64,000 nt of DNA from Mesorhizobium sp. (GTDB lineage Bacteria; Pseudomonadota; Alphaproteobacteria; Rhizobiales; Rhizobiaceae): NCBI RefSeq assembly GCF_004963255.1, contig NZ_SUGA01000007.1:62001-126000 (forward strand). The letters run 5' to 3'. The notes beneath the pieces were generated by a model. It was not told where the DNA came from, did not search any database, and saw only the letters and a program-made list of their open reading frames with translations. The position numbers and the translations under genes were made by a program. Below, piece after piece: positions 8,523-18,418 of the stretch; position 1 is the stretch's first letter; every line of letters starts with the position of its first letter.

Positions 8523-9512
8523 TCAGGTCGGCGCGAGTTCAGGCTCGGCGGCGCCGTAGGACAGCAGGTCGCCCTGCCATTTGCTGCGCTTGAGGAACTG
8601 TTCCCAGGTGAGGGCATTCGGATCGACCTTCCGACTCCACGTCAAATCGCGCCGGGGGGCGTAGTAGCCGTATTCGACAGCATATTCGACCATGCCCACC
8701 AATTCGCGCACGAGATGCTCGTCGCTGGCGAAACCCGGAAAATGGCGCAATAAGTCTTCGCGCGAGTACGCCGAGACGTAGCGTGCGCGCTTGCCGGTGA
8801 CACGTTCGAACGTTTCCACCATTTGCCGTGCCGAAATAAACTCGCCGATCACCGGCAGGACTTCGCCGGCATATCGCTCCGGGTTGTCGAAGATCTCGCG
8901 CACTGCTGGACCGGGCGCGGTGAGCGGGTCGCAGAACGGCATGGGAATGTCGGGCGGCAGGTATATGGCGAAATTTATGCCATCCTTTGTGCGCTGCGGA
9001 ACGTAGTATTCCAGGAAGTTGGTGTAATAAAACGCCAGATACACGAACGAGCTGCGGATGGGCAGGCCGCGAATGTAATCCACTATCTTTGCCTTGTCCG
9101 TGAAATGGGGCGCCCACTTGGTACCCCCGGTGATCGCCTCGACATTTTCGAGCCCGCTGAACACGACGTGTTCGACGCCCGCGGCCACTGCCGCGTCGGC
9201 CAACTCCTTGCCGAGGGTGAGTTCGATTTCCGCGGGCGGCACCTTGACGATAGGCGGCGTCATCAAGAACGCCCCGGCCGAGCCTTTCATCGCTTCGGTC
9301 AGCTCGGCCCGCCTGCCGAGTTCAAGAGGTGCCACCACGACCTCGGCGCCCTTCTTGGCCAAGGCCTGCGCGGGTTGGCTGTCAAGGCTCCGCGTCAGCG
9401 CGCGCACCCGGTAACGCCCACTGTCAAGCAAGGCGTTGGCAACGCTACGGCCCTGCTTGCTCGAGGCGCCAGCAACCGTGATCAGAGGTTTGGAAGTGTC
9501 GTTCTGGCTCAT
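8523..9512 (-). CDS. NmrA-family NAD(P)-binding protein
   Basis: Encodes 329 residues. The N-terminal Rossmann motif is TVAGASSKQGRSVANALL (a GxxxxxG variant typical of NmrA/YtfG-like atypical short-chain dehydrogenases), followed by VRALTRS. ATG 9512 has an AGGAG ribosome site (gacaggagaacca). Relatives include redox sensors and quinone or NAD(P)-dependent reductases; the exact role is unknown. It is transcribed divergently from a LysR-type regulator gene, which probably controls it. Confidence 0.83.
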   Translation of the reverse strand: MSQNDTSKPLITVAGASSKQGRSVANALLDSGRYRVRALTRSLDSQPAQALAKKGAEVVVAPLELGRRAELTEAMKGSAGAFLMTPPIVKVPPAEIELTLGKELADAAVAAGVEHVVFSGLENVEAITGGTKWAPHFTDKAKIVDYIRGLPIRSSFVYLAFYYTNFLEYYVPQRTKDGINFAIYLPPDIPMPFCDPLTAPGPAVREIFDNPERYAGEVLPVIGEFISARQMVETFERVTGKRARYVSAYSREDLLRHFPGFASDEHLVRELVGMVEYAVEYGYYAPRRDLTWSRKVDPNALTWEQFLKRSKWQGDLLSYGAAEPELAPT

Positions 9513-9628
9513 GTTGGTTCTCCTGTCTCTCAGATTGAAACCGATCGGCCCCGGGCGACGAGCACACCCGGGCGTGTCGAGAGCGGTTCCCATGTCTCTT
9601 CAGCGGAGTATTTCGGGTCTTTCGCGGT

Positions 9629-9648
9629 ATTTTTGAAATTCTAAAAAT
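9629..9648. promoter_or_regulatory. Candidate LysR-type operator between divergent genes
   Basis: ATTTTT (9629-9634) and AAAAAT (9643-9648) form an interrupted dyad with an 8-nt centre containing AATT, in an AT-rich stretch 20 bp before the LysR gene. LysR regulators bind T-N11-A dyads between themselves and a divergent target gene. The assignment is inference. Confidence 0.4.
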
Positions 9649-9668
9649 GTTCAGCTACTATTCATTTC

Positions 9669-10601
9669 ATGGATACCAAGCGCCTGGATCTCAACCTGTT
9701 GGTTACCCTCGAAACGCTGCTGATCGAGCGCAATGTCACGAAAGCGGCTGCCAGACTGCATCTGAGCCAGCCGGCCGTGAGCGCGCAACTGAATCGTCTC
9801 AGGCAGGAGTTCGACGACCAACTTCTAATCCCTGCCCAGCGAGGGATGACGCCGACGATCAAAGCAATGGAGCTGCTCGATCCGTTGCGCCAAGCGCTCG
9901 ACCAGGTTCGAGCCACGCTCACCTCGCATCGGAACTTCAATCCGGCCAAGGCCAAGCTAACCTTCGCGATCGCATGTACGGACTATCTGCAAGTCGCGGT
10001 GATCAAGCCACTCGTCGTGGAACTCAGGACGCGAGCGCCCGGCGTTCGCGTCGCGATACGCAACCTGGACCTGCCGCAGTTGGAAGCACAGATGGCGCGC
10101 GGCGAGGTGGACCTGGCGCTGATGACGCCGCAAGCGGCCCCGCCGGGACTTCGGGCTCGGCACCTGTTCGATGAGCGCTACGTGCTTATCGGCCGCAGGA
10201 AGCATCCGCGGCTGCGGGATGGAATAACGGTCGCTGAGTTTGCCGCGTTAGAGCAGGTGGTGGTATCCTTGGATGGAGCCGGGTTCGTAACGCCGGTGGA
10301 CAGCGCCTTAGCCGCTCTCGGATACAAGCGTAACGTGGTGCTCTCCGCGGCATCGTTCCTGTTCGTCCCCGAGATCGTGTCCAATTCGGACTTCGTCGCG
10401 CTCGTCCCGGAACGGCTGGTGCGCGGCTCCGCAAACAAGCTTGAAGTGATGGACTGCCCATTTCCCGTCGAAGGCTTTGCGGTGGGAATGGTGTGGCATG
10501 AGCGAGGTCACGGACACAGCGGCCAGCGCTGGATCCGTGAGGCCATCGTCTCGCTTGCCGCGCATCGATCCTCGTCTGGGGCGCGAGACAATCCCTGCTA
10601 A
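9669..10601 (+). CDS. LysR-family transcriptional regulator
   Basis: Encodes 310 residues. The N-terminal winged HTH (LDLNLLVTLETLLIERNVTKAAARLHLSQ, followed by PAVSAQLNRLR) is a clear LysR DNA-binding domain. The rest is the periplasmic-binding-like effector domain (for example LTFAIACTDYLQV, GEVDLALMTP, FDERYVLIGRRKHP). This subtype resembles NodD-like LysR proteins with a longer C-terminal domain. It is divergent from the NmrA-like gene, its likely target. The TAA stop is created by the first bases of a repeat element (10598-10708). Confidence 0.9.
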   Translation: MDTKRLDLNLLVTLETLLIERNVTKAAARLHLSQPAVSAQLNRLRQEFDDQLLIPAQRGMTPTIKAMELLDPLRQALDQVRATLTSHRNFNPAKAKLTFAIACTDYLQVAVIKPLVVELRTRAPGVRVAIRNLDLPQLEAQMARGEVDLALMTPQAAPPGLRARHLFDERYVLIGRRKHPRLRDGITVAEFAALEQVVVSLDGAGFVTPVDSALAALGYKRNVVLSAASFLFVPEIVSNSDFVALVPERLVRGSANKLEVMDCPFPVEGFAVGMVWHERGHGHSGQRWIREAIVSLAAHRSSSGARDNPC

Positions 10602-10708
10602 AGCGCGTCGCGATCTTTTAGGTCACTCCATGCGCTTCAGCTGGGTTTTTGATTCTACGCATGTCCTTATCCCGCAACCGGTTGCCACTTTTCGGGATCA
10701 TGCTTTAG
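10598..10708. repeat. Interspersed ~110 bp composite palindromic repeat, copy A
   Basis: Begins CTAAAGCGCGTCGCGATC and ends GGGATCATGCTTTAG. Its reverse complement aligns over its whole length, at roughly three quarters identity by eye, with the sequence at 30450-30556. The end of the element supplies the stop codon of the LysR gene. Both copies contain the ACCGGTT core typical of rhizobial palindromic elements. Confidence 0.85.
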
Positions 10709-10809
10709 ATCGTGATGGCGTTTCGTTGAATCGCCATCACGATCTAGCTCTTTGTTGGAGCATGATCTTTCTCCGAAAACCGGTTCCCACTTTTCGGGAT
10801 CATGCTCTA
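10709..10809. repeat. Perfect hairpin and RPE palindrome between lysR and exoP
   Basis: ATCGTGATGGCG (10709-10720) pairs perfectly with CGCCATCACGAT (10732-10743) across an 11-nt loop. A second palindrome pairs GCATGATC (10760-10767) with GATCATGC (10798-10805) around an ACCGGTTCCCAC core. The terminal CTAG includes the exoP stop codon. These structures lie between two convergent genes and could serve as bidirectional transcript ends, although no T-tract follows. Confidence 0.8.
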
Positions 10810-13182
10810 GGCAGCCTGCTTGGCGCGCGCTTCCGATTTCTCCAGATAGTAGCTCGAGTAGCGGTCGAAGAACCGTTCCGAGCCGCCGAGCGCGCCGTAT
10901 TTGGCCAGCTTTTTCAAATCGACCTTGTTGAGCACCGCCCCAATCACCTTGTTGGCGATATAGGGCTCGGATTCCAGCATCGAGCGCACCATGTTGCGCG
11001 GCGTGCGGCCCCATTCGGTGACCAGCACGAAGCCGTCGACCAGCGGCGCGAAGGCTTTGGCGTCGACCACGGGGCCGAGCGGCGGCAGGTCGACGATGAT
11101 GTACTCGAACGTCTCCTTGGCGTTCTCGATGAAGCGCCGCATACCGGCGGAGCCCAGCAGCTCGCTGGTGTGCGAGAACTGGCCACGCAGCACGGCTGGA
11201 ATGATCGCAAGCTTGGTCTGGCGGTCGACCTTGCCGACCGACTGCCAGGTCTGGCCATTGACCACCGCTTCCATCAGGCCCTGCTCGGCCTCCATGCCAA
11301 GGCTGCGGCTCAAGCCAGGATTGCGCAGATCGCCGTCGACGAGCAAGGTCTTGGCGCCGTTTGCGGCAAGCAGGCCGGCGAGGTTCGCAGCCACCGTCGA
11401 TTTGCCCTCGCCCGGCAGCACCGAAATGATGCCGATGACCCGGCTGCCGCGGTCCTCCATCACGACGTCGAAGGCGATCTTGGCGTTGCGCAGCGTCTCG
11501 GCGAACATCGAAGCCGGAGCATCGATGCTGACGCGCATGCGCGCCCGCCTCTCTGCCGAGGAGAGGCTGGCCACCTTGCCGTCGGCCGGCAGGTCGTCGG
11601 CCTTGGAATCCTTGGCCCTGCCGCCGCCGATCGTCGGCAGATAGCCGAGGAATTTCAGGCCGGCGCGATCACGAATATCCTCGCCCGTCCTGAAGAAGCG
11701 CTCGTTGAACTCGTTGAGGCCGCCGAAACCGGCGCCGAGCATCAGGCCGAGCACCAGCGACAGAGCCAGCACACGCATGGTGCGAGGGCTCGAGGCCGCC
11801 AGCGGCATCGTCGCATCGGAAATGATGCGGGCCTTGCCGACCGGGAAGGACTGCTGCTGCGAAGCTTCCTCATAACGGCTGAGGAAGGTCTGGTAGAGCG
11901 TGGTCAGCGCCTGCGCCTGCTGGTCGAGTTCCTTCAGCTTCACCTGCGACTGATTGTCGATCGAGCTCTTGCCGGCGGCTGTGGAAATCTTGTCGCGAAG
12001 CGCGGTTTCGCGCGCCTGCGCCACTTCGAAGTCGTTGCGGTAGCTTTCGGTGATCTGCTTCAGCTGCCCGAAGATCTGCGCCGAGACATCGGCCTTTTCC
12101 TTGGTCAGCGCGACCGCCTGCGGGTGATCCTTGCCGAAATTGGTCTCGACGTCCTGCAGGCGCTTGGCAATGGCCAGATAGCGGGTCTTGAGCCCGATGA
12201 TGACCGAGCTGCTCGGCTGATCTGCCGCTATGGCCGAATCGTTGAAGGCGCTTTCCGAGCCGCTGTCGACGATCGCCTTGTACTGCTGGTAGCGGGCGCT
12301 GGTGCGAGCCGTATCGGCCTGCGCGACGATGAGCTGGGCGTTAAGGTCGGCGAGCTGCTTGTCGCTCAGCAACTGGCCGTCGCTGTTGGCGGAAAGGCCG
12401 TGCTCGGCCCTGAACTTCTCGACCGCCAGCGAAGCGGCCTGCGAGCTTTCGCGCAACTCGGTCAGCCGGCCCTGCAGCCATACGGCCGCGCGTTCGGTGG
12501 CGTCGAAGCTGGCGTTGAGCTGGTCGGCGAGATAGGCGTCCGCATAGGCCTTGGTGATGGCCGTGGCGAGTGCCGGGTTTGTCGCCTGGTAGCTGATGCT
12601 GATGACATTGGAGCGGCTGACGCGATCGGCCGATAATCCTGTCTGCAGCATAAGAACCGCGTAGTCGTGAGTCGCGGTCTTGATCATGGCTTCGCGCGTG
12701 GCGGCATCGACATTCTGAATGCCGGGGAGTTGATCGGCGGCGCGGAAATAGGCGACGATGCCGCGCAGGAACCCTATGCCCTTGGCCAGGGCCGATTGAG
12801 GCGGGCTCATGAAGTCCTGGTTCTGGTCGAGCTTCAACTTGTCGACCACCTCCGACGCCAGCCGCGCCGAATTGAGGATCTCGATCTGGCTGAGGATCGT
12901 CGCGTCGGTCTGCTGCGTGACGCTGGCAGCCGAGATGTCGTCCATGACCTTGTTCATGCCCCCGTCGATCAGGACGCTCGCCACGGACGTATACTGCTTG
13001 GGCGTGGTCTGCAGATAGATCACGCCCAGGAACAGACCGATGGCGGCGCAGATCGCCACCACCTTGGCCTGACGAGCGGCCATGCCAAGCAGACGCTCGA
13101 CATCGATGAAGTCTTCACCCTTTTCCTGGTCGGCACTGGGCAACGGCGTCCTCTTGTCGAGAGGGAAGTTGGCATAGTTCAT
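10807..13182 (-). CDS. exoP: EPS polymerization/export co-polymerase and BY-kinase (ExoP/Wzc-like)
   Basis: Encodes 791 residues, the usual ExoP length. The N-terminal chain-length domain has a membrane helix near residues 38-55 (VVAICAAIGLFLGVIYL), a long coiled-coil periplasmic region, a second helix (MRVLALSLVLGLMLGAGFGG) and a cytoplasmic bacterial tyrosine kinase domain. The P-loop VLPGEGKST is near residue 590, followed by TLLVDGDLRNPG and a Tyr-rich C-terminus (FFDRYSSYYLEK) for autophosphorylation. The protein controls EPS chain length and export together with ExoQ, ExoT and ExoF. It is the last gene of the exoL-A-M-O-N-P series, separated from galU by 167 bp. Confidence 0.94.
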   Translation of the reverse strand: MNYANFPLDKRTPLPSADQEKGEDFIDVERLLGMAARQAKVVAICAAIGLFLGVIYLQTTPKQYTSVASVLIDGGMNKVMDDISAASVTQQTDATILSQIEILNSARLASEVVDKLKLDQNQDFMSPPQSALAKGIGFLRGIVAYFRAADQLPGIQNVDAATREAMIKTATHDYAVLMLQTGLSADRVSRSNVISISYQATNPALATAITKAYADAYLADQLNASFDATERAAVWLQGRLTELRESSQAASLAVEKFRAEHGLSANSDGQLLSDKQLADLNAQLIVAQADTARTSARYQQYKAIVDSGSESAFNDSAIAADQPSSSVIIGLKTRYLAIAKRLQDVETNFGKDHPQAVALTKEKADVSAQIFGQLKQITESYRNDFEVAQARETALRDKISTAAGKSSIDNQSQVKLKELDQQAQALTTLYQTFLSRYEEASQQQSFPVGKARIISDATMPLAASSPRTMRVLALSLVLGLMLGAGFGGLNEFNERFFRTGEDIRDRAGLKFLGYLPTIGGGRAKDSKADDLPADGKVASLSSAERRARMRVSIDAPASMFAETLRNAKIAFDVVMEDRGSRVIGIISVLPGEGKSTVAANLAGLLAANGAKTLLVDGDLRNPGLSRSLGMEAEQGLMEAVVNGQTWQSVGKVDRQTKLAIIPAVLRGQFSHTSELLGSAGMRRFIENAKETFEYIIVDLPPLGPVVDAKAFAPLVDGFVLVTEWGRTPRNMVRSMLESEPYIANKVIGAVLNKVDLKKLAKYGALGGSERFFDRYSSYYLEKSEARAKQAA

Positions 13183-13274
13183 GTTCGGTCCAATTCCAGG
13201 TTGCAGGCGCTATCGGCCTTGGTAGATCCGCGTCGTGACCAGAAAAGACCGCGCAACGTTGTTGCCAGGATACG

Positions 13275-13292
13275 CCGGGCCTGAAGGCCCGG
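13275..13292. terminator. Hairpin between galU and exoP
   Basis: CCGGGCCT (13275-13282) pairs perfectly with AGGCCCGG (13285-13292). It lies after galU and before exoP on the minus strand. There is no T-tract, so it is more likely an intercistronic mRNA structure or attenuator than a simple intrinsic terminator. Confidence 0.45.
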
Positions 13293-13349
13293 GCGCCTGA
13301 GTGGCTGTCGCGCCATCGCGAAACCGCATATGCACCCGAAAGATGGGCA

Positions 13350-14246
13350 TTATGCGGCTACTTCCCGGCGCTCATGCGACCGGACGAATTGCTGCAACAT
13401 TTCGAAGACAGGGCCTTTCATGTCGTCGCGAGCCAGGGCGAAGGCGATGGTGGCTTCGATGAAGCCTTCCTTGGAGCCGCAGTCGAACATGCGGCCATCG
13501 AAAGGCTGCGCATAGAAGGGTTGGCTCTGGGCGAGGCGCACCATGGCGTCGGTGAGCTGGATCTCGTTGCCGGCGCCGCGCTGCTGATTGCCGAGCAGCG
13601 CGAAGATCTCCGGCTGCAGCACGTAGCGGCCATTGATGTAGAAATTCGACGGCGCCTTGGCGGGCGCCGGCTTTTCGACCATCTCAGTGACCTGGAAGCC
13701 GGAGCCGACCTCGTCGCCGCGGCCGACAATGCCGTATTTGCTGGTTTCGGCGGGATCGCAGCGCTCGACGGCGATGACGTTGCCGCCGGTCCGCTGATAA
13801 AGATCGACGGTCTCGGCAAGGCAGCCGCGCGCACCGAAGGATACCATGTCGGGAAGCAGCAGCGCGAAGGGCTCGTTGCCGATCACGTCGCGAGCGCACC
13901 AGACGGCGTGACCGAGGCCCTGCGGCGACTGCTGGCGGATGAAGGAGGTGGCGCCGGCCACCGGCAGCAGGCTTTCCAGCGATTCGAGCTGCGCCTTCTT
14001 GCCGGTCTGTTCCAGCGTGCCGATCAGTTCAGGATGCAGGTCGAAATAATCCTCGATGACCGCCTTGTTGCGGCCGGTGACGAAGACGATGTGCTCGATG
14101 CCGGCTTCGAACGCCTCGTCGACGGCATATTGCACAACGGGCTTGTCGACGACGGGAAGCATTTCCTTCGGCATGGACTTGGTCGCCGGCAGGAACCGCG
14201 TTCCGAGCCCCGCCACCGGGATGATTGCCTTCCTGACTTTCTGCAT
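13350..14246 (-). CDS. exoN: UTP-glucose-1-phosphate uridylyltransferase (GalU/ExoN)
   Basis: Encodes 298 residues, typical for the family. It makes UDP-glucose for EPS repeat-unit assembly. Motifs: [23 protein letters not shown] at the N-terminus (nucleotide-binding loop), [12 protein letters not shown], and [11 protein letters not shown]. It lies in the conserved place of exoN between exoO and exoP. Ugd, encoded at 24022-25353, could use the product to make UDP-glucuronate. Confidence 0.95.
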   Translation of the reverse strand: MQKVRKAIIPVAGLGTRFLPATKSMPKEMLPVVDKPVVQYAVDEAFEAGIEHIVFVTGRNKAVIEDYFDLHPELIGTLEQTGKKAQLESLESLLPVAGATSFIRQQSPQGLGHAVWCARDVIGNEPFALLLPDMVSFGARGCLAETVDLYQRTGGNVIAVERCDPAETSKYGIVGRGDEVGSGFQVTEMVEKPAPAKAPSNFYINGRYVLQPEIFALLGNQQRGAGNEIQLTDAMVRLAQSQPFYAQPFDGRMFDCGSKEGFIEATIAFALARDDMKGPVFEMLQQFVRSHERREVAA

Positions 14247-14275
14247 CTGATCTTCCTTCTGAGAGAAAAAGATTT

Positions 14276-15262
14276 CTACCTATCGCCGGGTATCAAATCG
14301 CCCGCATGCTTAATCTCCCCGCCCCCACGGCGAACCTGCGCCGCAACCCTTCTGAGCCGGACAGCGATCGGCATGCTCAAATGCCCGATCGCGGCCGGAT
14401 CCCTGAGCGCCGCGCCGATCGCCTTGAGCGGCGCACGCGCCTTGATGTGCTTGACCAGGGACAGGAACGACGCCGCCTTGCGCAGGCTGCGGCCGCGCCG
14501 GGCGAAGGCCGCCTTCGCGGTGCTGTCCATGGGATATGCCGCAGCGAAGGCGGCGTCGGCCCGCGTCATTGCCTCGACGTGATGCAATTCGAGCACGCGG
14601 GAGATCGAGCCGGTGCGGATATGGTAGACATAACCGACGGTCGGTTCGACAGCGCAGCGGCCACCGCTGGCCAGCGCGCTCGCAAGCAGAATATAGTCCT
14701 CGCCGATGCGCAGCTTCTCGTCGTAGCGCAGCCGGTTCTCATCGAGGAACCGCCGCAAGAAGACCGGCTTGAGATAGCCGAGATTGAAGCGCGATTCGAA
14801 TACAAGATTGCCCTCGATGTAATCGGCCAGCGAGATTTCGCTTAAGCCCTCGAGATAGTCGGCCGGGAACATGGTGTCGTCGGGCGTACCGTCCTCGCGC
14901 ACGACCTGGACATTGTCGACCGCGATTTGGGCGCCGGCCGCTTCCGCCCGCGCGATCATCGCCGCCATACGGCCAGGAAGAACGGCGTCGTCGGAATCCA
15001 GCACCGCCACCCAGCGGCCGCGCGCGAAATCGAGGCCGGCATTCCTGGCGCCGCCTGGACCGCGATTCTGCGGCAGCGCCACCACCTTGACGATGTCTTC
15101 GGGATAGGCGCGCGCCACATCCAGCGTGCCGTCGCGCGACTGGTCGTCGACGACGATGACCTCGACGGTCACGCCGAGTTGGGCGATCGCGCCGGCGATG
15201 GCGCGGTCGAGAGTGGCCTCCGCATTGTAGGCGGCGATGACGAAGCTGACGTCAGGCTGCAC
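14276..15262 (-). CDS. exoO: Succinoglycan-type glycosyltransferase family 2 (ExoO-like)
   Basis: Encodes 328 residues from the GTG at 15262. A GT-A nucleotide-sugar domain is visible: [29 protein letters not shown], and the metal-binding VLDSDDAV (DxD), then [13 protein letters not shown]. It adds a sugar, probably glucose, to the lipid-linked EPS repeat unit at the inner membrane. The GTG start overlaps the end of exoM by 11 bp and gives the standard ExoO-type N-terminus; the upstream in-frame extension is antiphase to exoM. Position between exoM and exoN matches S. meliloti exoO. Confidence 0.88.
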   Translation of the reverse strand: MQPDVSFVIAAYNAEATLDRAIAGAIAQLGVTVEVIVVDDQSRDGTLDVARAYPEDIVKVVALPQNRGPGGARNAGLDFARGRWVAVLDSDDAVLPGRMAAMIARAEAAGAQIAVDNVQVVREDGTPDDTMFPADYLEGLSEISLADYIEGNLVFESRFNLGYLKPVFLRRFLDENRLRYDEKLRIGEDYILLASALASGGRCAVEPTVGYVYHIRTGSISRVLELHHVEAMTRADAAFAAAYPMDSTAKAAFARRGRSLRKAASFLSLVKHIKARAPLKAIGAALRDPAAIGHLSMPIAVRLRRVAAQVRRGGGEIKHAGDLIPGDR

Positions 15263-16190
15263 GCTTGTTCCCTTGTTCTGGCGAAGTGAGGCCGTACTGG
15301 CGGATTTCACGGACGCCGACCAAACCGGAGACGACACCAACGTGCATAATGCCGCGCAGCACGCTGCGGTTCCGTCGCACCGGGCTGATCGCGGTCAAAA
15401 CAGCCATGCCGAAGCAGTAGGCGGCCTTGGCCGAAGCCAGCCCGACCTGGCCGGCGCGGCGGATGCCGCCGGTGCCGTGGCCGATCAAATGGCCATGCGT
15501 CTGGCCGAAGCGGAAGCGGCGGCGGCGCAGCCAATCGAACGCGGCTCTGGCGCGCGGCACGACCTCGTCGACGAAGGCTTGCGGCGCAAAGGCGATGCGG
15601 CCGCCGGCCTTGACCATGGCATCGAAGAACTCGGTATCCTCGCCGCCGGTCTGGCCGCGCGCCAGGCTGAAGCGCCGGCCGCGCAGGCTCGCGTCGGTCG
15701 TTCGGAGCAGGACGTTGCAGGTGTAACCGGTGCGGATCTCGCCGCGCACCCAGACCGGCAAGGTGGAATGGAAGTCACCCTTCTGCATCCAGTCCGGCGC
15801 GTCCTGGCGATAATGCGCCCGCACCGGCCCAAGCACCGCCGCGGCGCCGGTTGCATCGGCCGTCGCCATCAACTCGACCAGCCAGCCGGGCGACGCCGTC
15901 TCGTCATCGTCGATAAAGGCGACGAAGTCCGACACGCTGGCGTCGAGGCAGGCGTTGCGGGCAATCGAGATGTTGCGCGCCGGCGCGTGGCGATAGCGGA
16001 CCGGCAGCTTCAATTCCTCGGCCAGCGCCTTCACCAGTTTTTGGGCGCCTGGTTCATCGTCATTATCGGCAACGACGATGCCGATCTCCAAATCTTCAGG
16101 CTTCTCCAGGGCGGCGACGGAGCGCAGCGTGTCGGCCAGCTCAGGCCGGCGGAAGGTGCAGATGCAAATGTCGATCGAGCGGCCGGCCAT
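15252..16190 (-). CDS. exoM: Glycosyltransferase family 2 ExoM
   Basis: Encodes 312 residues. The sequence follows S. meliloti ExoM closely from memory: IDICICTFRRPELADTLRS, VVADNDDEPGAQ, ISIARNACLD, FIDDDETASPGW, GPVRAHYRQDAPDWMQKGDF and GEIRTGYTCN. ExoM adds a glucose to the growing succinoglycan repeat unit. ATG 16190 overlaps the exoA stop as ATGA, showing translational coupling; the longer upstream reading frame is discarded. Confidence 0.93.
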   Translation of the reverse strand: MAGRSIDICICTFRRPELADTLRSVAALEKPEDLEIGIVVADNDDEPGAQKLVKALAEELKLPVRYRHAPARNISIARNACLDASVSDFVAFIDDDETASPGWLVELMATADATGAAAVLGPVRAHYRQDAPDWMQKGDFHSTLPVWVRGEIRTGYTCNVLLRTTDASLRGRRFSLARGQTGGEDTEFFDAMVKAGGRIAFAPQAFVDEVVPRARAAFDWLRRRRFRFGQTHGHLIGHGTGGIRRAGQVGLASAKAAYCFGMAVLTAISPVRRNRSVLRGIMHVGVVSGLVGVREIRQYGLTSPEQGNKRAA

Positions 16191-17203
16191 CACGCCACCT
16201 CGCGCTGCGAGCGCGGCGTCAAAAGCTGCTGCCAGAAGCCGACGGACCAGCCGAAATGCATGACCATGGCTGAAACTCCGGCCAGAGCGATGCTGGCGTT
16301 GCGCTGGCGCACCGCCGTCACCAGGCCGTAGCCGAGGCATACCGCCGTCCACAAAAGGAATGGCACCGCCGCCAGCCAGTGGACGAAGGAGAACAGGGCC
16401 AACAGCACCACGGGCGCTACCAGCAGCGGGACCATCTGCCGGACCTTCGGCACCATGCGGTGCTTGAGCACATTCCTGGCGCGGCCGCGGCCATAGCCAA
16501 GATATTGGAGATAGAGGCTCTTCAGCGACGAGCGCGGATAGTAGACCATATGCGTCCTGCCGCTCATCCAGATGCGGTAGCCGGCCTGGCGCAGACGGTA
16601 GTCGAGCTCGGCATCCTCGTTGTGGCTGAAGCTCTCGTCATAGCCGCCGACATGGCTGAAAGCGGCGATGCGCATCAGTGCGTGGTGACCGTGGTCGACC
16701 CATTCGCCCTCGGACATGTGCCGGTGCTTCGAGCCACCGGTGCCAAGCTTGGAATTCTGCGCCGCCGCGACTGCCTTCTGCACGGCGCCGGTGCCGGCGG
16801 TCAGCATCGAGACGACGACGGAATCGGCGCCGGTGGCAACAGCCTCCTCGACCAGCCGGTCGCAGTAATCGTCCGGATAACCGCCATGCGCATCGATGCG
16901 GATGAGATAGTCGGCGCCTTCGCCGAGGGTCGCCACCGCCAGATTGATGGCAGCGCTTTGCAGGCGCTTCGGATTGGCGAGCAGGATGACCCGGGGATCC
17001 TTCGCCACGATCTTTTCGACGATGGATTGCGTGCCGTCGACGCTGCCGCCATCGGCGACGACGATGCGGCCGCCGAGCCGTGCCGCCGCAGGCCGCAACC
17101 GGTCGAGCAGGCCGCCGATATGAGCCGCCTCGTTGAGGCAGGGAATGATAATCAGGATCGACGGATTTGCCTGCGTCATCGGTCTTTGCGCGTCCTTTGC
17201 CAT
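16190..17203 (-). CDS. exoA: Glycosyltransferase family 2 ExoA
   Basis: Encodes 337 residues. GT-A domain: ILIIIPCLNEAAHIGGLLD, VVADGGSVDGT, IRIDAHGGYPDDY (DxD-type motif) and SHNEDAELDYRLR. The C-terminal part has membrane segments (about residues 250-325: VPLLVAPVVLLALFSFVHWL, then FLLWTAVCLGYGLV). ExoA forms the beta-1,3 glucosyl linkage of the succinoglycan subunit. The start overlaps the exoL stop by one base (TAATG). Order exoL-exoA-exoM is as in Sinorhizobium. Confidence 0.93.
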   Translation of the reverse strand: MAKDAQRPMTQANPSILIIIPCLNEAAHIGGLLDRLRPAAARLGGRIVVADGGSVDGTQSIVEKIVAKDPRVILLANPKRLQSAAINLAVATLGEGADYLIRIDAHGGYPDDYCDRLVEEAVATGADSVVVSMLTAGTGAVQKAVAAAQNSKLGTGGSKHRHMSEGEWVDHGHHALMRIAAFSHVGGYDESFSHNEDAELDYRLRQAGYRIWMSGRTHMVYYPRSSLKSLYLQYLGYGRGRARNVLKHRMVPKVRQMVPLLVAPVVLLALFSFVHWLAAVPFLLWTAVCLGYGLVTAVRQRNASIALAGVSAMVMHFGWSVGFWQQLLTPRSQREVA

Positions 17204-18369
17204 TATGCCGCCGCCGCAAAAGCCGAAGGCATGGCGGTGAGGCCGCGCAGCTTTTCGACGAAGGCCGCGCAGTCGCTGCGGTCGTAGCTCCAGGTCCGTG
17301 GATTGCGCGCCAGCACCCGCGACTTCAGGGCGCGGTATCTGTCCTGATCCATTCGGCCGAGCATCGCCTCAAGACCTTCGGGCGTCGCCTCGGACAGAAG
17401 CACGCCGATGTCCTGCCCTTTGAGGAAACGGCCGGTTTCGGTGCCGGCCATCGAAATCGGCACGGCGCCGAAGCGGCAGCCCTCGTAGAGGCGGTTGGGA
17501 AGCAGCCATTCGGAATTCTGGCCGGCTTCGAAGAAATCGATCGCCCAGGAGAAGTGCACCTCCCCGTAGATGGCCGCCATATCCTCCGGATTGCGGTAAG
17601 GCCCCTCGAACGAAAGCCACGGCTCGGCCTCGACGAAGCCATGAAAATCCGGAAATTCGGACAGCGCCGGCCGGCCTCTGAGCACGATCTCGAAACGCCC
17701 CGCCTGCCGGCGGGTGAAGTCGGCCAGCAGCTGCAGCGAGCGGCGGCAGCGCAGCGCGCCGAACCAGCCGATCCGCCAGGGCGGAGTCGCCGGGCCGTCG
17801 TCCTCGAACGAATGCGCGGCGACAATGGATGCCGGCTCGAAATATTTGTTCTCGATCAGCTCGACAGGCGCGCCGATCTGCCCGAAGGGCTCGAAATAAT
17901 TGGCGATGAAGGCCGGCGAGCTGGTCACCAGAAGCTTCACGTCGCGGGCGAGACGACGCTCGGCGCCGCGCAATGTCCTGCCGACAAAATCGTCGCGCAG
18001 CACCAGGCGATGGATATCGAGGCATTCATAGACGATGGGCACGTTCGCCCCGAGGGCAGCATTGGCGCGGCGGGCAAGCGCCAGCATTTCGAGATTGCGC
18101 GCGATGATGAGATCGGGCCTGGGCATGGCGCCCAGTTTCGCGCCGATCGACATGGCCGCCTTAGCGATCGCCCCGAGGCGCTGCGCGAATCGGCCGTCGC
18201 GTGTCGCGCCGAGGTCGACAGGCCTGATGCCCTCGATCTCGGCGACCGGACTGGTGGTGCGGCGGAAGCCCGCCAGGGTGACCCCGGCGCCGCCTGCCTT
18301 GAGCATCTGGACCCTCCGGCGCACTGCCGGGTCGGATACGTCATGCACAAGGTACAAGACATGCAGCAT
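17203..18369 (-). CDS. exoL: Glycosyltransferase ExoL-like
   Basis: Encodes 388 residues from ATG 18369 (MLHVLYLVHDVSDPAVRRRV). GT4-like layout: N-terminal domain with RNLEMLALARRANAAL and CLDIHRLVL, C-terminal domain with GWFGALRCRRSL, FHGFVEAEPWLSFEGPY, NRLYEGCRFGAVPI. It is first of the operon exoL-A-M-O-N-P and probably adds an early glucose of the EPS unit. The much longer upstream reading frame runs antisense to the pyruvyltransferase gene and is not credible. The first ~11 codons and upstream DNA are duplicated at 22718-22810. Confidence 0.9.
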   Translation of the reverse strand: MLHVLYLVHDVSDPAVRRRVQMLKAGGAGVTLAGFRRTTSPVAEIEGIRPVDLGATRDGRFAQRLGAIAKAAMSIGAKLGAMPRPDLIIARNLEMLALARRANAALGANVPIVYECLDIHRLVLRDDFVGRTLRGAERRLARDVKLLVTSSPAFIANYFEPFGQIGAPVELIENKYFEPASIVAAHSFEDDGPATPPWRIGWFGALRCRRSLQLLADFTRRQAGRFEIVLRGRPALSEFPDFHGFVEAEPWLSFEGPYRNPEDMAAIYGEVHFSWAIDFFEAGQNSEWLLPNRLYEGCRFGAVPISMAGTETGRFLKGQDIGVLLSEATPEGLEAMLGRMDQDRYRALKSRVLARNPRTWSYDRSDCAAFVEKLRGLTAMPSAFAAAA

Positions 18370-18418
18370 GAAACTCGACCGATGTTCGGCCCACCCATCG
18401 GGGATGCTAGTACAGCTT

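Noticed and set aside
10667..10809. Possible CRISPR-like or IS-end structure from repeated ACCGGTT palindromes
   Set aside because: Copies are irregularly spaced, few and dispersed as single intergenic elements; they fit rhizobial palindromic repeats.
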